A stretch of DNA of 64,000 nt from JASGKO01 sp049840595 (GTDB lineage Bacteria; Verrucomicrobiota; Verrucomicrobiia; Chthoniobacterales; Chthoniobacteraceae), in the NCBI GenBank assembly GCA_049840595.1, contig JASGKO010000039.1:62001-126000 (forward strand). Direction: 5' to 3'. This document shows, piece after piece, positions 1 to 8,351 of this stretch; positions within the stretch are counted from its first letter, which is position 1, and every line of letters begins with the position of its first letter. Made by a program: the position numbers and the translations under genes. Below the pieces are notes generated by a model. It saw only the letters and a program-made list of their open reading frames with translations, was not told the origin of the DNA and did not search any database.

Positions 1-1355
1 GTGGGGCGTGGATTGCGCGCCATCGACCAGCACCGGCACACCATGGCGATGGGCGATGCCGATGATCTCGTGAATCGGCGTGATGGTGCCGAGGGCATTC
101 GAGACGTGGGTGGCGGAGACGAACTTCGTGCGCGGGCTGAAGAGCTTTGCGTATTCCTCGATGAGCAGTTCTCCCCGCTCATTGATCGGCACCACCCGGA
201 TCACCGCGCCCACTTCTTGCGCGAGCAATTGCCAGGGAACGATGTTCGCGTGGTGTTCCAGCCGGGTGAGGATGATCTCGTCGCCGGGACCGATGTTCTG
301 CCTGCCGTAGCTGTTGGCAACGAGGTTGATCGCCTCGGTCGTGCCGCGCACAAAGACGATCTCCTTGGCATCCGCCGCGCCGAGGAATTGCCGCACCTTC
401 TCCCGACCGCTTTCAAAAAGCTCGGTGGAACGCGCGGCCAGCGTATGAGCGGCCCGGTGGATGTTCGAATTGTCGCGTCGGTAAAATTGCGACGTCGCAT
501 CGATCACCCGCTGCGGCTTCTGCGTGGTGGCCGCGTTGTCGAGCCAGATGAGCGGGCGGCCATTCACTTTTTGGTGCAGGGCCGGGAAATCCTTCCGCAC
601 CCCTTCGACGTCAAACGCCGTGAGCCCCGGGCTTCCTCTAGGGGCTGCTGGAGGCGCTCTTTCACTTCGAGATCGTGCAGGAAGTAGAGATCCGTCGTCC
701 CGGGCGTTGCGTCGTAGCCCTGGATGGCCGGGGTCACTTTTCCGTAGTCGGCTCCGGCGGGTGCGCGGTCATCGTAGTCGGCGCTCGGTTTTACCTCCGG
801 GGCCAGTTTTCCAAAGGCTCGGCCATTGGAGCGCGGCTCGCCAAATTCGTAGGAATCCGACGACTCCGGCGAATGGGCTCCGCTGGGCGTTAGCGCCGCC
901 ACAGGCTCGGGTTCCGGCTCTGCGGCCACGACACTGGGATGGACCGGTGCGGTCTCGGAGGTCGTGGGAAAGCCGCCATTCAACGAGGCCTGCGCCTCCT
1001 TTTCTGCCCGAATTGGAACCGCTGCTTCGCCCGGCGCTTTTACTTCCGGAGCGTTCCAGTCCCCGGCGGAGCTGGGGTGACGAAGCTCGGACGTCGTCTC
1101 TGGCGGAGCTGGAAAGTCCGTTGGCACCTGCGTCGGAACCGCAGGGAGATGGCCCGGCAGCCCGGCGACCGTGGTCGGGACGCCGGGAGGCAGCGCGGGA
1201 AAGCCCGGCGCGGTGTCCGGGACGAATCCCTCAACCCGCGGTTCGCGGAAGAATTCGCCCGCCAGCCGGGCGATCAGCGCCGTCCCGGCCAGATCGCCAT
1301 CGGCGTCGGGCGTCGGGGTGGTAATCACTCCCGAATCAGGCCTTGGGATAGACAT
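1..1355 (-). CDS. Cysteine desulfurase (SufS-like), encapsulin cargo; partial and frameshifted
   Basis: PLP-dependent class V aminotransferase that releases sulfur from cysteine as an enzyme persulfide. The catalytic domain begins near position 615 (FDVEGVRKDFPALHQKVNG, then WLDNAATTQKP, NIHRAAHTLAARS and LEHHANIVPW) and runs off the left edge before the PLP lysine. It is preceded by about 240 residues that are rich in Pro, Ala and Glu and look disordered. In family 2A encapsulin systems such an N-terminal extension directs the desulfurase into the shell. The ATG at 1355 overlaps the end of the shell gene by 20 bases, which suggests translational coupling. Between about 600 and 660 the reading frame changes by one base: the extension is in one frame and the catalytic domain in another. 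As the sequence stands the product would be truncated. A sequence error is the simplest explanation. Confidence 0.88.
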
Positions 1356-2283
1356 ACTCGTGGTAGAAATTCACCGAAACATTGTCGAGCCGGGCAATCG
1401 CATCCTCCGTGAGCACCGCCGCCGAGAAGTAGCGGGTCACCAAGTGCGAGGCGATGGAGTTTTCATTCGTGCCCATGTAGCGCACCGAAAGGCCGGGCTC
1501 GACCTCGCCGGTCACCCCCGCTTTTTGCAGACCGACGACACCCTGCTGGCCTTCGCCCACCCGCAGCAGGAGGATGCTGGTCTTGTTATCTTCGCCAATG
1601 CCGATTTTATCGCTAGGGATAAGTGGAATGCCGCGCCAGGTGATGAACGGGGAGCCAAAGATGCTCACCGTTGGTGGTGGCACGCCGCGCCGGGTGGCCT
1701 CACGACCGAAAGCGGCGATCGCTTTCGGGTGCGCCAGGAAGAAGGCCGGTTTTTTCCAGACCAGGGTCAGCAATTCATCGAAATCATCGGGCGTCGGCGT
1801 CCCCGCGCGCGTGCTCAGCGTCTGGGCGGGAACCACTTCGTTGAAAAGGCCGAACTCCGGGTGATTGATCAGCTCCCATTCCTCGCGCTCTTTCACCGCT
1901 TCCACCGTGAGACGCACCTGCTCGCGGAGCTGGTCGATCCGGTTGCTGTAAAGATCGGTGACTCGCGTATGCGTCTGCAAGACCGTCTGAATGGCGCTCA
2001 GATGGTATTCGCGCGGCTCTTCGACGTAATCCACGTAGCCGGTGGGCAACTGCGGTTCCCCCTGGTTCACCGTCAGCAGGGCGGTGGAATTTTCGATCTT
2101 CGTCGCGGGATTTTCCTTCACGCGGTTGACGCGATAGACCCCGCCATCCACGTCCACCCACGGGAGCAGTTTGGAGAGCCAGCGGGGCGTGGTTTGCTGC
2201 CACTGCGGGACCGTGACGGTGGCGGTGGCCAGATTGCGGGCGGCGGACGCGCTGAGGCTGTGGCGGGATGCGAGGTTGCTCAT
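1336..2283 (-). CDS. Family 2A encapsulin shell protein (SrpI-like)
   Basis: A 315-residue HK97-fold shell protein of a protein nanocompartment. It matches the SrpI/family 2A type throughout: TPRWLSKLLPWV near residue 32, YRVNRVKENP, the helical block around RVTDLYSNRIDQLREQ, FGREATRRGVPPP, TWRGIPLIPSDKIGIG, and the C-terminal VRYMGTNENSIASHLVT. Family 2A shells are known to form icosahedral cages that enclose a cysteine desulfurase, and the desulfurase gene lies directly downstream here, overlapping by 20 bases. The length is normal for the family and no frameshift is present. No signal peptide or membrane segment is seen, consistent with a cytoplasmic compartment. In cyanobacteria this system responds to sulfur starvation; the same role here is inferred. 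Confidence 0.94.
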   Translation of the reverse strand: MSNLASRHSLSASAARNLATATVTVPQWQQTTPRWLSKLLPWVDVDGGVYRVNRVKENPATKIENSTALLTVNQGEPQLPTGYVDYVEEPREYHLSAIQTVLQTHTRVTDLYSNRIDQLREQVRLTVEAVKEREEWELINHPEFGLFNEVVPAQTLSTRAGTPTPDDFDELLTLVWKKPAFFLAHPKAIAAFGREATRRGVPPPTVSIFGSPFITWRGIPLIPSDKIGIGEDNKTSILLLRVGEGQQGVVGLQKAGVTGEVEPGLSVRYMGTNENSIASHLVTRYFSAAVLTEDAIARLDNVSVNFYHEYVYPKA

Positions 2284-2335
2284 GAGTTCAATGGATGGAT
2301 CGGGTGCGGTTGTGATGATGAATGCGCGCGCCGGT

Positions 2336-2351
2336 CCGGTTTTGAAACCGG
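2336..2351. promoter_or_regulatory. Palindromic operator-like site 1 upstream of encapsulin
   Basis: CCGGTTTTGAAACCGG has 7-bp arms that pair perfectly. It lies 53-68 bases upstream of the encapsulin start codon. Its 14-bp core differs from the second palindrome (2416-2435) by one central base. A regulator-binding role is inferred. Confidence 0.55.
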
Positions 2352-2400
2352 ATGGAAGTAGATTGAATTGGCGTGCATGGCGCTAAATCCATATCAACCA

Positions 2401-2435
2401 AGTATAGTTATCAAGCACGGTTTTTAAACCGCGTG
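2401..2435 (-). promoter_or_regulatory. Putative encapsulin promoter with palindromic operator-like site 2
   Basis: On the minus strand a good -10 hexamer, TATACT, lies at 2406-2401. The -35 region about 16-17 bases upstream is weak (TTTAAA/GTTTAA) and is covered by the palindrome CACGGTTTTTAAACCGCGTG at 2416-2435. This palindrome has the same CGGTTTT-N-AAACCG core as site 1. A weak -35 covered by an operator fits either repression or activator-dependent transcription. Confidence 0.45.
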
Positions 2436-2541
2436 TGACATAAATGGTTTTTTGCCGGAGCCCCGGAGTGGTTTTCTTCGGGCCAGTTGGGATAATTCAA
2501 AAGGTGACGCGCCGGGAAAATTAGCTCAGATTCACGGAATC

Positions 2542-3243
2542 ATGAGTTCCTCGAACACCCGCATTTTCCTCGTCCGCCACGGTGCGACCGTCCTCACTGC
2601 CGAAGACCGCTTTGCCGGCGCCACCGATGTCCCGCTTTCCGACGAAGGCCGCGAGCAGGCCAGCCGCCTCTCGCAGCGCCTGAGCACCGAGCCGATTGCC
2701 GCCGTGTATGCCTCGCCGCTCGGGCGCACCATGGAGACGGCGCGCATCATCATCGGCCCGCACGGCCTGCCGGTGCAGGCTCGCGAGGGATTGCGCGAGA
2801 TTTCCCACGGGCGCTGGGAGCAGATGACCCGCCGTGAAGTCGAGGAAGCCTTCCCCGACGAAGCCGCCGCCTGGGATGCCGATCCCTTCACCTTCGCGCC
2901 CAAGGGCGGCGAAAGCGGCCTCGCCGTCACCGCCCGCGCCCTGCCCGTGCTGGTCGATATCGTGCACGAAAACATCGGCAAGACCGTGCTCGTCGTCTCG
3001 CACAAGGCGACGATCCGCCTCCTCCTCAGTTCGCTCCTCGGCTTCGATCCTCGCCGTTACCGGGACAACCTCGACCAGAGCCCCTGCGCGCTGAATATCA
3101 TCGACTTCAAAGACCCGGTGCACGCCCGCCTCACTCTCTTCAACGATACCTCACACTACGCCGAGGCCGGCCTCGCCATCCCCAGTGTCCCCGGCGCTCG
3201 CCTCTCGAAATGGTGGGACGGCCCGAAGGTGGAAGCCAAGTAA
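2542..3243 (+). CDS. Histidine phosphatase family protein
   Basis: Phosphoglycerate-mutase-like phosphatase of about 233 residues. The phospho-histidine motif LVRHGAT is near the N-terminus, followed by the conserved YASPLGRTMETA block, the acidic GRWEQM segment, and the second catalytic histidine in VVSHKATIRLLL. The substrate cannot be told from sequence; relatives act on sugar phosphates, alpha-ribazole phosphate or phosphoserine. The ATG at 2542 is preferred because the motif begins just after it, and the upstream in-frame extension to 2452 has no family similarity. It is transcribed divergently from the encapsulin operon, so the intergenic palindromes could affect both. Confidence 0.85.
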   Translation: MSSSNTRIFLVRHGATVLTAEDRFAGATDVPLSDEGREQASRLSQRLSTEPIAAVYASPLGRTMETARIIIGPHGLPVQAREGLREISHGRWEQMTRREVEEAFPDEAAAWDADPFTFAPKGGESGLAVTARALPVLVDIVHENIGKTVLVVSHKATIRLLLSSLLGFDPRRYRDNLDQSPCALNIIDFKDPVHARLTLFNDTSHYAEAGLAIPSVPGARLSKWWDGPKVEAK

Positions 3244-3577
3244 ACGCGTGGTCTCTTGATGGGGATATATTGAGAGACGCGAAATTCTGAGTGACGTTGC
3301 CGCGAGAGCTCTGGGGATCGCCCACGTCTTGCGGGCTGGTCCCGGCGTCCCCGACGGACCGAAAGAGTGAGCGGGTGATTTACCTCTTACACCCGCACTC
3401 GATGTGGGAGCGAGGGAGGTTGGGCTGCGCCGCAGGGACGGCGAGACATGTCTCGCCTGGAGAAAGCGGCGTCATGCCGCCGCAGTCCAAGGGCGTGAAG
3501 ACCCCTTCGTTTTTACTCCTCGTGGCCGCGCGCGAAAGGATTTGTCATCCCTCCATTTCCCGGGCAGCTTGTGCGGC
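3244..3577. repeat. Intergenic region with double-hairpin dispersed repeat, copy A (3404-3500)
   Basis: There is no gene in this 334-base gap. Positions 3404-3500 share a long similar stretch with 39564-39665. The first hairpin is a perfect 16-bp palindrome, GCGAGACATGTCTCGC (3441-3456). It is followed by TGGAGAAA and a second hairpin, GCGGC-gtcat-GCCGC, then CCAAGGGCG. The arms differ between the copies but pairing is kept. Confidence 0.7.
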
Positions 3578-4588
3578 ATGACTGCTGAGAAAAGACGCTT
3601 CGGTTGTTTGGGGATTGGACTGATTGTTTTGCTGGCGATCAGCGCTTTGCTGAATCTGGTGCTGCTGGGGATTCAAGGGGCGTCGCATACGAAGCTCGGC
3701 ACGTCGTTTGGCGATCAGGTGCCGAAATTCACCGAGCAGACGGTCGTATCCGGCAATGACGACTCGAAGATCGCGGTGATTTCGCTCAAGGGCGTCATCA
3801 GCAGTTCCACCGAGGGCGTGCTCGGCGACTCGATGGTGGATGACCTCAAGCTGGCCCTCGGCCAGGCCTCGCGCGATGCCAGCGTGAAGGCGGTGATCCT
3901 GAGCGTGGACTCGCCCGGTGGTGAGGTCACGGCCTCGGACATCATTTACCATGAGGTGACCAAGCTGCGCGCGAAGAAGCCGGTGGTCGTCTATATGGGC
4001 TCGCTCGCGGCCTCGGGCGGCTATTACATTTCCTGCGGCGGGAGCTGGATCGTGGCGAATGAGACCACGCTCACCGGCAGCATCGGCGTGATCATCTCGA
4101 CCGTGAAATACAAGGATCTGCTCGGGAAGATCGGCGTCGAGCCGATGGTTTTCAAAAGCGGCAAGTTCAAGGACATGCTCAGCGGCTCGCGCGATATGAC
4201 GCCCGAGGAGAATGAATACATCCAGGGCATGGTGATGCAGACCTATGGCAAATTCGTCGGTATCGTGGCGGCGGAGCGGCATCTGCCGGAGCAGCAGCTC
4301 CGCGACGGGATTGCCGATGGCCGGGTGATCTCGGGCAAGGATGCGCTGAACGACAAGCTGATCAATCAACTCGGCTATTTTGAAGACGCGGTGGCCAAGG
4401 CGAGAGAGCTGGCCGGGGTGTCCGATGCAGAAGTGGTGAGCTACAAGGCGTCGCCGGGCTTTGGCCGTTTCCTCAAGCTGCTGGGCCAGTCCGAGAACTC
4501 GAAGATCGAGGTGAACCTCGAACAAAAGTTGATGCCTTCACTGGAGCCGGGCCGGCTCTACATGCTCCCGAGTTTCTACGCTCCGTGA
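3578..4588 (+). CDS. sppA: Signal peptide peptidase SppA (S49 family)
   Basis: A membrane-anchored serine protease of 336 residues that degrades cleaved signal peptides in the cytoplasmic membrane. An N-terminal transmembrane anchor (about residues 9-30) follows the start MTAEKRRFGCLG. The catalytic domain has SVDSPGGEV, the nucleophile region GSLAASGGYY, and the second conserved region LTGSIGVI followed by KSGKFKDM, which contains the likely catalytic lysine. The length fits the short (36K type) SppA. Its TGA overlaps the GTG start of the next gene, so it leads a tight run (sppA, CPBP protease, thiL, tsaE, tsaB). Confidence 0.9.
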   Translation: MTAEKRRFGCLGIGLIVLLAISALLNLVLLGIQGASHTKLGTSFGDQVPKFTEQTVVSGNDDSKIAVISLKGVISSSTEGVLGDSMVDDLKLALGQASRDASVKAVILSVDSPGGEVTASDIIYHEVTKLRAKKPVVVYMGSLAASGGYYISCGGSWIVANETTLTGSIGVIISTVKYKDLLGKIGVEPMVFKSGKFKDMLSGSRDMTPEENEYIQGMVMQTYGKFVGIVAAERHLPEQQLRDGIADGRVISGKDALNDKLINQLGYFEDAVAKARELAGVSDAEVVSYKASPGFGRFLKLLGQSENSKIEVNLEQKLMPSLEPGRLYMLPSFYAP

Positions 4589-5421
4589 ACCTGCCCGATG
4601 CTTCGCAACCGGCCCTTCCGCCCGGTTCCTTCGAGATCCTGATTGCCGTCGCGGTTTTGTTGATGGTCTGGGGCCTGCGAGTGTATGTGCGCGGAGCCCG
4701 GCTGATCAGCCGTGAAGGGGGCAAGGTAAACTCGCAACCGCTCGACCTGCCCGAGGCGATGTTTGCCACCCTGCTGGCGGGATTCCTAGTTCTGCTCGCG
4801 TTGCAGGGCTTTGCGATGAAGTCGCTGCCGGTCACGCCCCAGCGGTTGATTGGGAGTGCCGAGTTTTTCGGCATGATCGTGCTGGCCGTGGTTGCCACCT
4901 TGAAGGTGCGGCATCATTCACTGGGCGAATTATTTGGCTGGCGGCGGCTGTCCTTCCCGCGGTTGGTGAGCCGGGCGGTGGTTTACCTGCTGGCGGCCTT
5001 TCCGCTGGTGGCCGTGGTGAATGTGGGGATGGCGAAGCTGCTCGGGGATCGCGGGGACATGCAGGATATCGTGAAATTTTTCCTCAGCGCCAATCAACGG
5101 CACGACTACCCGGCGATCGCGGAAACGATCGTGCTGGCCGCCATCGTGGCCCCGATTTTTGAGGAGTTTATTTTCCGCGGGTTTCTCTACGGGGTAGCGC
5201 GGCGCTACCTTGGGATGGTGCCCGCGATCATTCTCGTCTCGACGCTGTTTGGGGCGATCCATTCGAATCTCGCCGTCCTGCCGGGGCTGACCCTGCTTTC
5301 CGTGTGTTTCTGCCTCGCCTATGAGGCCACCGGGTCGCTCTTCACCTCGATGATCATGCACGCGCTGTTCAATCTCACATCGCTTCTGGTAATGATGTTG
5401 AGCATGCACGCCCTGCCATGA
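4585..5421 (+). CDS. CPBP family intramembrane metalloprotease
   Basis: A polytopic membrane protein of 278 residues with the CPBP (Abi/CAAX-protease-like) signature. The glutamate motif FEEFIFRGFLYGVARR is near residue 195, followed by a membrane segment ending in GAIHSN with the conserved histidine. The hydrophobic segments predict about 7-8 membrane spans. The bacterial family includes protein-maturation proteases and bacteriocin-immunity proteins; the substrate here is unknown. Translation starts at a GTG overlapping the sppA stop and ends in an ATGA overlap with thiL. Confidence 0.82.
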   Translation: MNLPDASQPALPPGSFEILIAVAVLLMVWGLRVYVRGARLISREGGKVNSQPLDLPEAMFATLLAGFLVLLALQGFAMKSLPVTPQRLIGSAEFFGMIVLAVVATLKVRHHSLGELFGWRRLSFPRLVSRAVVYLLAAFPLVAVVNVGMAKLLGDRGDMQDIVKFFLSANQRHDYPAIAETIVLAAIVAPIFEEFIFRGFLYGVARRYLGMVPAIILVSTLFGAIHSNLAVLPGLTLLSVCFCLAYEATGSLFTSMIMHALFNLTSLLVMMLSMHALP

Positions 5422-6290
5422 AAATCGCCGACTATGGTGAGGATCGCCTCGTCGCGGAACTGACGCGGGGCCTGCCCCATGTGGGCGATGATTGCGCGGT
5501 GGTCGGCGGTCCACGCGACCGCAAGTGGCGGCTCTTGAAGACGGATGCAATCCTCGAAGGCGTCCATTTCCTGCCCACCCACGCGCCGCGCCAGATCGGC
5601 TGGAAAGCACTCGCCCGGACGATCAGTGACATCGCCGCGATGGGTGGCACGCCGCGCGAGGCGCTGGTGACGCTCGCCCTGCCGCCGGAGCGCGAGGTGG
5701 CCTGGGTGAAGGCGCTCTATGCCGGGCTGCGCAAGTGCGCGCAACAGTTTGGCGTGGAGATTGTCGGCGGCGAGACGTCGCGTTCGCCGGGGCCGCTGTT
5801 CATCTCGATCGCGCTCACCGGCACGGTGGCGCGGAAGCATTGCGTAAAGCGCGGGGGTGGAAAAAATGGGGACACGCTGTTTGTCACCGGTCGGCTCGGC
5901 GGCTCGCTTGCCGGCAAGCATCTCACTTTTCAGCCCCGCGTGGCCGAGGCGCAATGGCTGGCGCAAAATTTCGCGATCCGCGCGATGATGGATCTCAGCG
6001 ACGGGCTCGGTTCCGATCTTCCCCGGCTGGCCCGGGCGAGCGGCCTGGGCTGGGAACTGTTTGAGGAGCAACTCCCGCTCGCCAAAGGCTGCACGCCGCA
6101 AAACGCGATCCGCGACGGGGAGGATTACGAGCTGCTCTTTGCGCTCGCGCCGCAGCATGGTGCGGCGTTAAAGTCCGCCTGGCATCGGCAATTCCCGAAG
6201 CTGCCGCTCACCGAGATCGGCTTTCTGAAAACAACTGACAACCGCAACCCGCAACTGCTCCGTGGCTACGATCATTTCCCGCAGCATTGA
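5418..6290 (+). CDS. thiL: Thiamine-monophosphate kinase ThiL
   Basis: Phosphorylates thiamine monophosphate to the cofactor thiamine diphosphate, using ATP. Family motifs are present: VGDDCAVV near residue 30, KTDAILEGVHF, AMGGTPREALVTLALP, GGETSRSPG, and DLSDGLGSDLPRLA. The 290-residue length is slightly short but typical. The ATG overlaps the preceding stop by four bases and the 3' end overlaps tsaE, so translational coupling is likely. No thi riboswitch is visible upstream, because the gene is internal to an operon. Confidence 0.92.
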   Translation: MKIADYGEDRLVAELTRGLPHVGDDCAVVGGPRDRKWRLLKTDAILEGVHFLPTHAPRQIGWKALARTISDIAAMGGTPREALVTLALPPEREVAWVKALYAGLRKCAQQFGVEIVGGETSRSPGPLFISIALTGTVARKHCVKRGGGKNGDTLFVTGRLGGSLAGKHLTFQPRVAEAQWLAQNFAIRAMMDLSDGLGSDLPRLARASGLGWELFEEQLPLAKGCTPQNAIRDGEDYELLFALAPQHGAALKSAWHRQFPKLPLTEIGFLKTTDNRNPQLLRGYDHFPQH

Positions 6291-6675
6291 AGAAACGCTC
6301 GCCGCCGCCCGGGCGCTGGCGGAGACGCTGCGCGCGGGCGACGTGATCGCGCTCACCGGCGATCTCGGCGCGGGGAAGACGCATTTTGTGAAAGGGCTCG
6401 CGCTCGGGCTTGGCTCAAACGCGGAGGTCACCAGCCCGACTTTCACGCTGATTCACGAATACCCCGGCGGCCGCCTGCCGCTTTTTCACTTCGACCTCTA
6501 CCGGCTCGACGAGGCGGAGGAAGTGAGCCGGATCGGCTTCGACGAATACCTCGATGCCGATGGCGTGTGCGTGGTCGAGTGGGGCGACAAATTCCCCGGG
6601 CTGCTCCCGCCGGAAACGCGCTGGGTGCGAATTGACTTGCTGCCGAATGACGAAAGGAAGATCGAAGGACTGTGA
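6262..6675 (+). CDS. tsaE: tRNA N6-adenosine threonylcarbamoyltransferase complex ATPase TsaE
   Basis: The ATPase subunit of the TsaBDE complex that makes t6A37 on ANN-decoding tRNAs. It has a Walker A motif, GDLGAGKTHFVKGLA, near residue 32, TSPTFTLIHEY, FHFDLYRL, and VVEWGDKFP. The 137 residues fit the family. The best start is the GTG at 6262, inside the end of thiL. tsaB follows with a four-base overlap, the usual partner. tsaD is not in the window. Confidence 0.93.
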   Translation: MATIISRSIEETLAAARALAETLRAGDVIALTGDLGAGKTHFVKGLALGLGSNAEVTSPTFTLIHEYPGGRLPLFHFDLYRLDEAEEVSRIGFDEYLDADGVCVVEWGDKFPGLLPPETRWVRIDLLPNDERKIEGL

Positions 6676-7274
6676 CCATCCTCGCCCTCGAAACCTCGAC
6701 CCAACGCGGCAGCGTCGCCGTGCTCAGCAACGGCCGGGTGCTCTACGAGCAGGCCTTCCAGGCCGAGCGCGGGCATAGCGAGCAGATCTTCGGCTGCCTG
6801 GAAGCGGCATGGGTTTTTTGCACGCCCTGCGACCGGATCGCGATCGGCCTCGGGCCGGGCTCCTACTCCGGCGTACGCATCGCCATTTCCGCCGCGATCG
6901 GCCTCTCCATGGCCACCGGCGCGGAACTGGTCGGCCTCGTCTCCGCCGCCGCTCTCGAGGGCGATGAGCCGCATTACGCCATGATCGGCGACGCCCGCCG
7001 CGGCTCCTATTACTACGTCGAGGTGAGCCACGGCGCCTGCGACTTCGGCCCCGTCCTCCTCTCCGCCGAGGAACTCACCGCCAAGCTGGAAGGCAACCTG
7101 CACCCCATCTTCGCCGACGCCCCCATCGCCGATTTTCCCCAGGCCGACCTCGCCTTCCCCACCGCCACCCGCCTCGCCCACCTCGCCGCCCAGGATCGCG
7201 GCATCATCCAGCGCGGCACCCTGGAGCCCCTCTACCTCCGCGACCCGCACATCACGCTCCCGAAGGCGAAGTAG
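6672..7274 (+). CDS. tsaB: tRNA threonylcarbamoyladenosine biosynthesis protein TsaB
   Basis: A non-catalytic scaffold of the t6A-forming TsaBDE complex. The N-terminal ASKHA-type strand LALETSTQRGSVAVLSNG and the conserved IGLGPGSYSGVRIAISAA block are clear. The protein has 200 residues, so the C-terminal half is a little shorter than in E. coli. It starts at a GTG overlapping the tsaE stop and is the last gene of the sppA-to-tsaB run; the convergent ribD gene lies 23 bases downstream. Confidence 0.9.
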   Translation: MTILALETSTQRGSVAVLSNGRVLYEQAFQAERGHSEQIFGCLEAAWVFCTPCDRIAIGLGPGSYSGVRIAISAAIGLSMATGAELVGLVSAAALEGDEPHYAMIGDARRGSYYYVEVSHGACDFGPVLLSAEELTAKLEGNLHPIFADAPIADFPQADLAFPTATRLAHLAAQDRGIIQRGTLEPLYLRDPHITLPKAK

Positions 7275-7297
7275 TCTCACGCGGAGACGCAGAGGAA

Positions 7298-8302
7298 TTA
7301 CTTTGTGACCTCTCCGCAAATGCACACGTCCGGCCCGATTTTTTCGTAGCGGGCGTTTTGCAGGTAGGTCGCCGCTTCGATGGTTGGCGCGCCTTTGCCG
7401 CCGATGACGACTTGCGGGCCGCCGCAGAAGATCGGGGCTAGGTAGAAGCACACTTCGTTCACCAGCTTCTGGTCAAAAGCTTCGCCAAGCACCTTGCTAC
7501 CCCCTTCGATGAGCACGCTGGTGATTTGGCGCTTGCCGAGCTCGCGCAGGACGGTGCGGAGCGATTTTTTCGTGAAGACAAGGGTGCGGTCGCGGTGTTC
7601 GTCGGTAAAAAGATGAGCGTCCTGCGGCAGGTCGCCGCTGCGGGTGAGGACGACCCGCCAGGGCTGGCGCGCGCCGCGGTGGCCGCGCACGGTGAGCCGG
7701 GGATTGTCGGCGCGCAGGGTGCCGGCCCCGATGAGGATGGCATCCACGCGGGCGCGAAGCTGTTGCGCATGTTTGCGTGAGGCGGGGCTGGTGAGCCACT
7801 GGCCTTCTCCCGGCGGGCGGGTGAGCCGGCCATCGAGCGACATGCCCGCCTTGGCGATGACCCACGGCAGGCCGGTGACGATCCATTGGTTGAACGCCCG
7901 GTTCAGTGCCGTGCATTCCTCCGCGAGCACGCCGCTGGTGACTTCGATCCCGTGCTTTTTCAGCAGCGGAAAGCCGCGCCCGGCGTGGTGCGGATTCGGA
8001 TCGGTCGCACCCACGACCACGCGCGCGATCCCCGCCTGAATGATCGCCTGCGTGCAGGGCGGCGTGCGGCCATGGGTGGAGCAGGGCTCAAGCGTGACGT
8101 AGAGCGTCGCCCCGGCAGCGGACTTCGTTTGCCGGAGCGCGTCGATTTCCGCATGCGGCTGGCCCGCGCCATGGTGCCACCCCCGCGCCAGGATGCGCCC
8201 ATTGCGCACCAGCACCGCGCCGACGGCGGGATTCGGACTCGTTTTCCCGATTCCCTTCCGGGCTTCCTCCAAAGCGGCGCGCATGAATTTCTCGTCGTTC
8301 AC
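7298..8302 (-). CDS. ribD: Bifunctional riboflavin deaminase/reductase RibD
   Basis: Catalyses the second and third steps of riboflavin synthesis. The N-terminal zinc deaminase domain has HAEIDAL and EPCSTHGRTPPCTQA (zinc histidine and cysteines). The C-terminal reductase domain has MSLDGRL, ILIGAGTLRADNPRLTVR and IEGGSKVLG. The GTG at 8302 (VNDEKFMRAALEEA) matches the usual family start. An ATG at 8353 would add 17 residues and overlap the divergent gene at 8352. No FMN riboswitch is apparent in the short upstream gap, and the other rib genes are not adjacent. Confidence 0.93.
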   Translation of the reverse strand: MNDEKFMRAALEEARKGIGKTSPNPAVGAVLVRNGRILARGWHHGAGQPHAEIDALRQTKSAAGATLYVTLEPCSTHGRTPPCTQAIIQAGIARVVVGATDPNPHHAGRGFPLLKKHGIEVTSGVLAEECTALNRAFNQWIVTGLPWVIAKAGMSLDGRLTRPPGEGQWLTSPASRKHAQQLRARVDAILIGAGTLRADNPRLTVRGHRGARQPWRVVLTRSGDLPQDAHLFTDEHRDRTLVFTKKSLRTVLRELGKRQITSVLIEGGSKVLGEAFDQKLVNEVCFYLAPIFCGGPQVVIGGKGAPTIEAATYLQNARYEKIGPDVCICGEVTK

Positions 8303-8351
8303 CCTGCATGAATAACCTTGCGCCGCAGCCAAGGAAACGGGAATTTGCGGC

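Noticed and set aside
1..687. Plus-strand 228-codon frame at the left edge
   Set aside because: The minus strand encodes the unmistakable cysteine desulfurase catalytic domain over the same bases.
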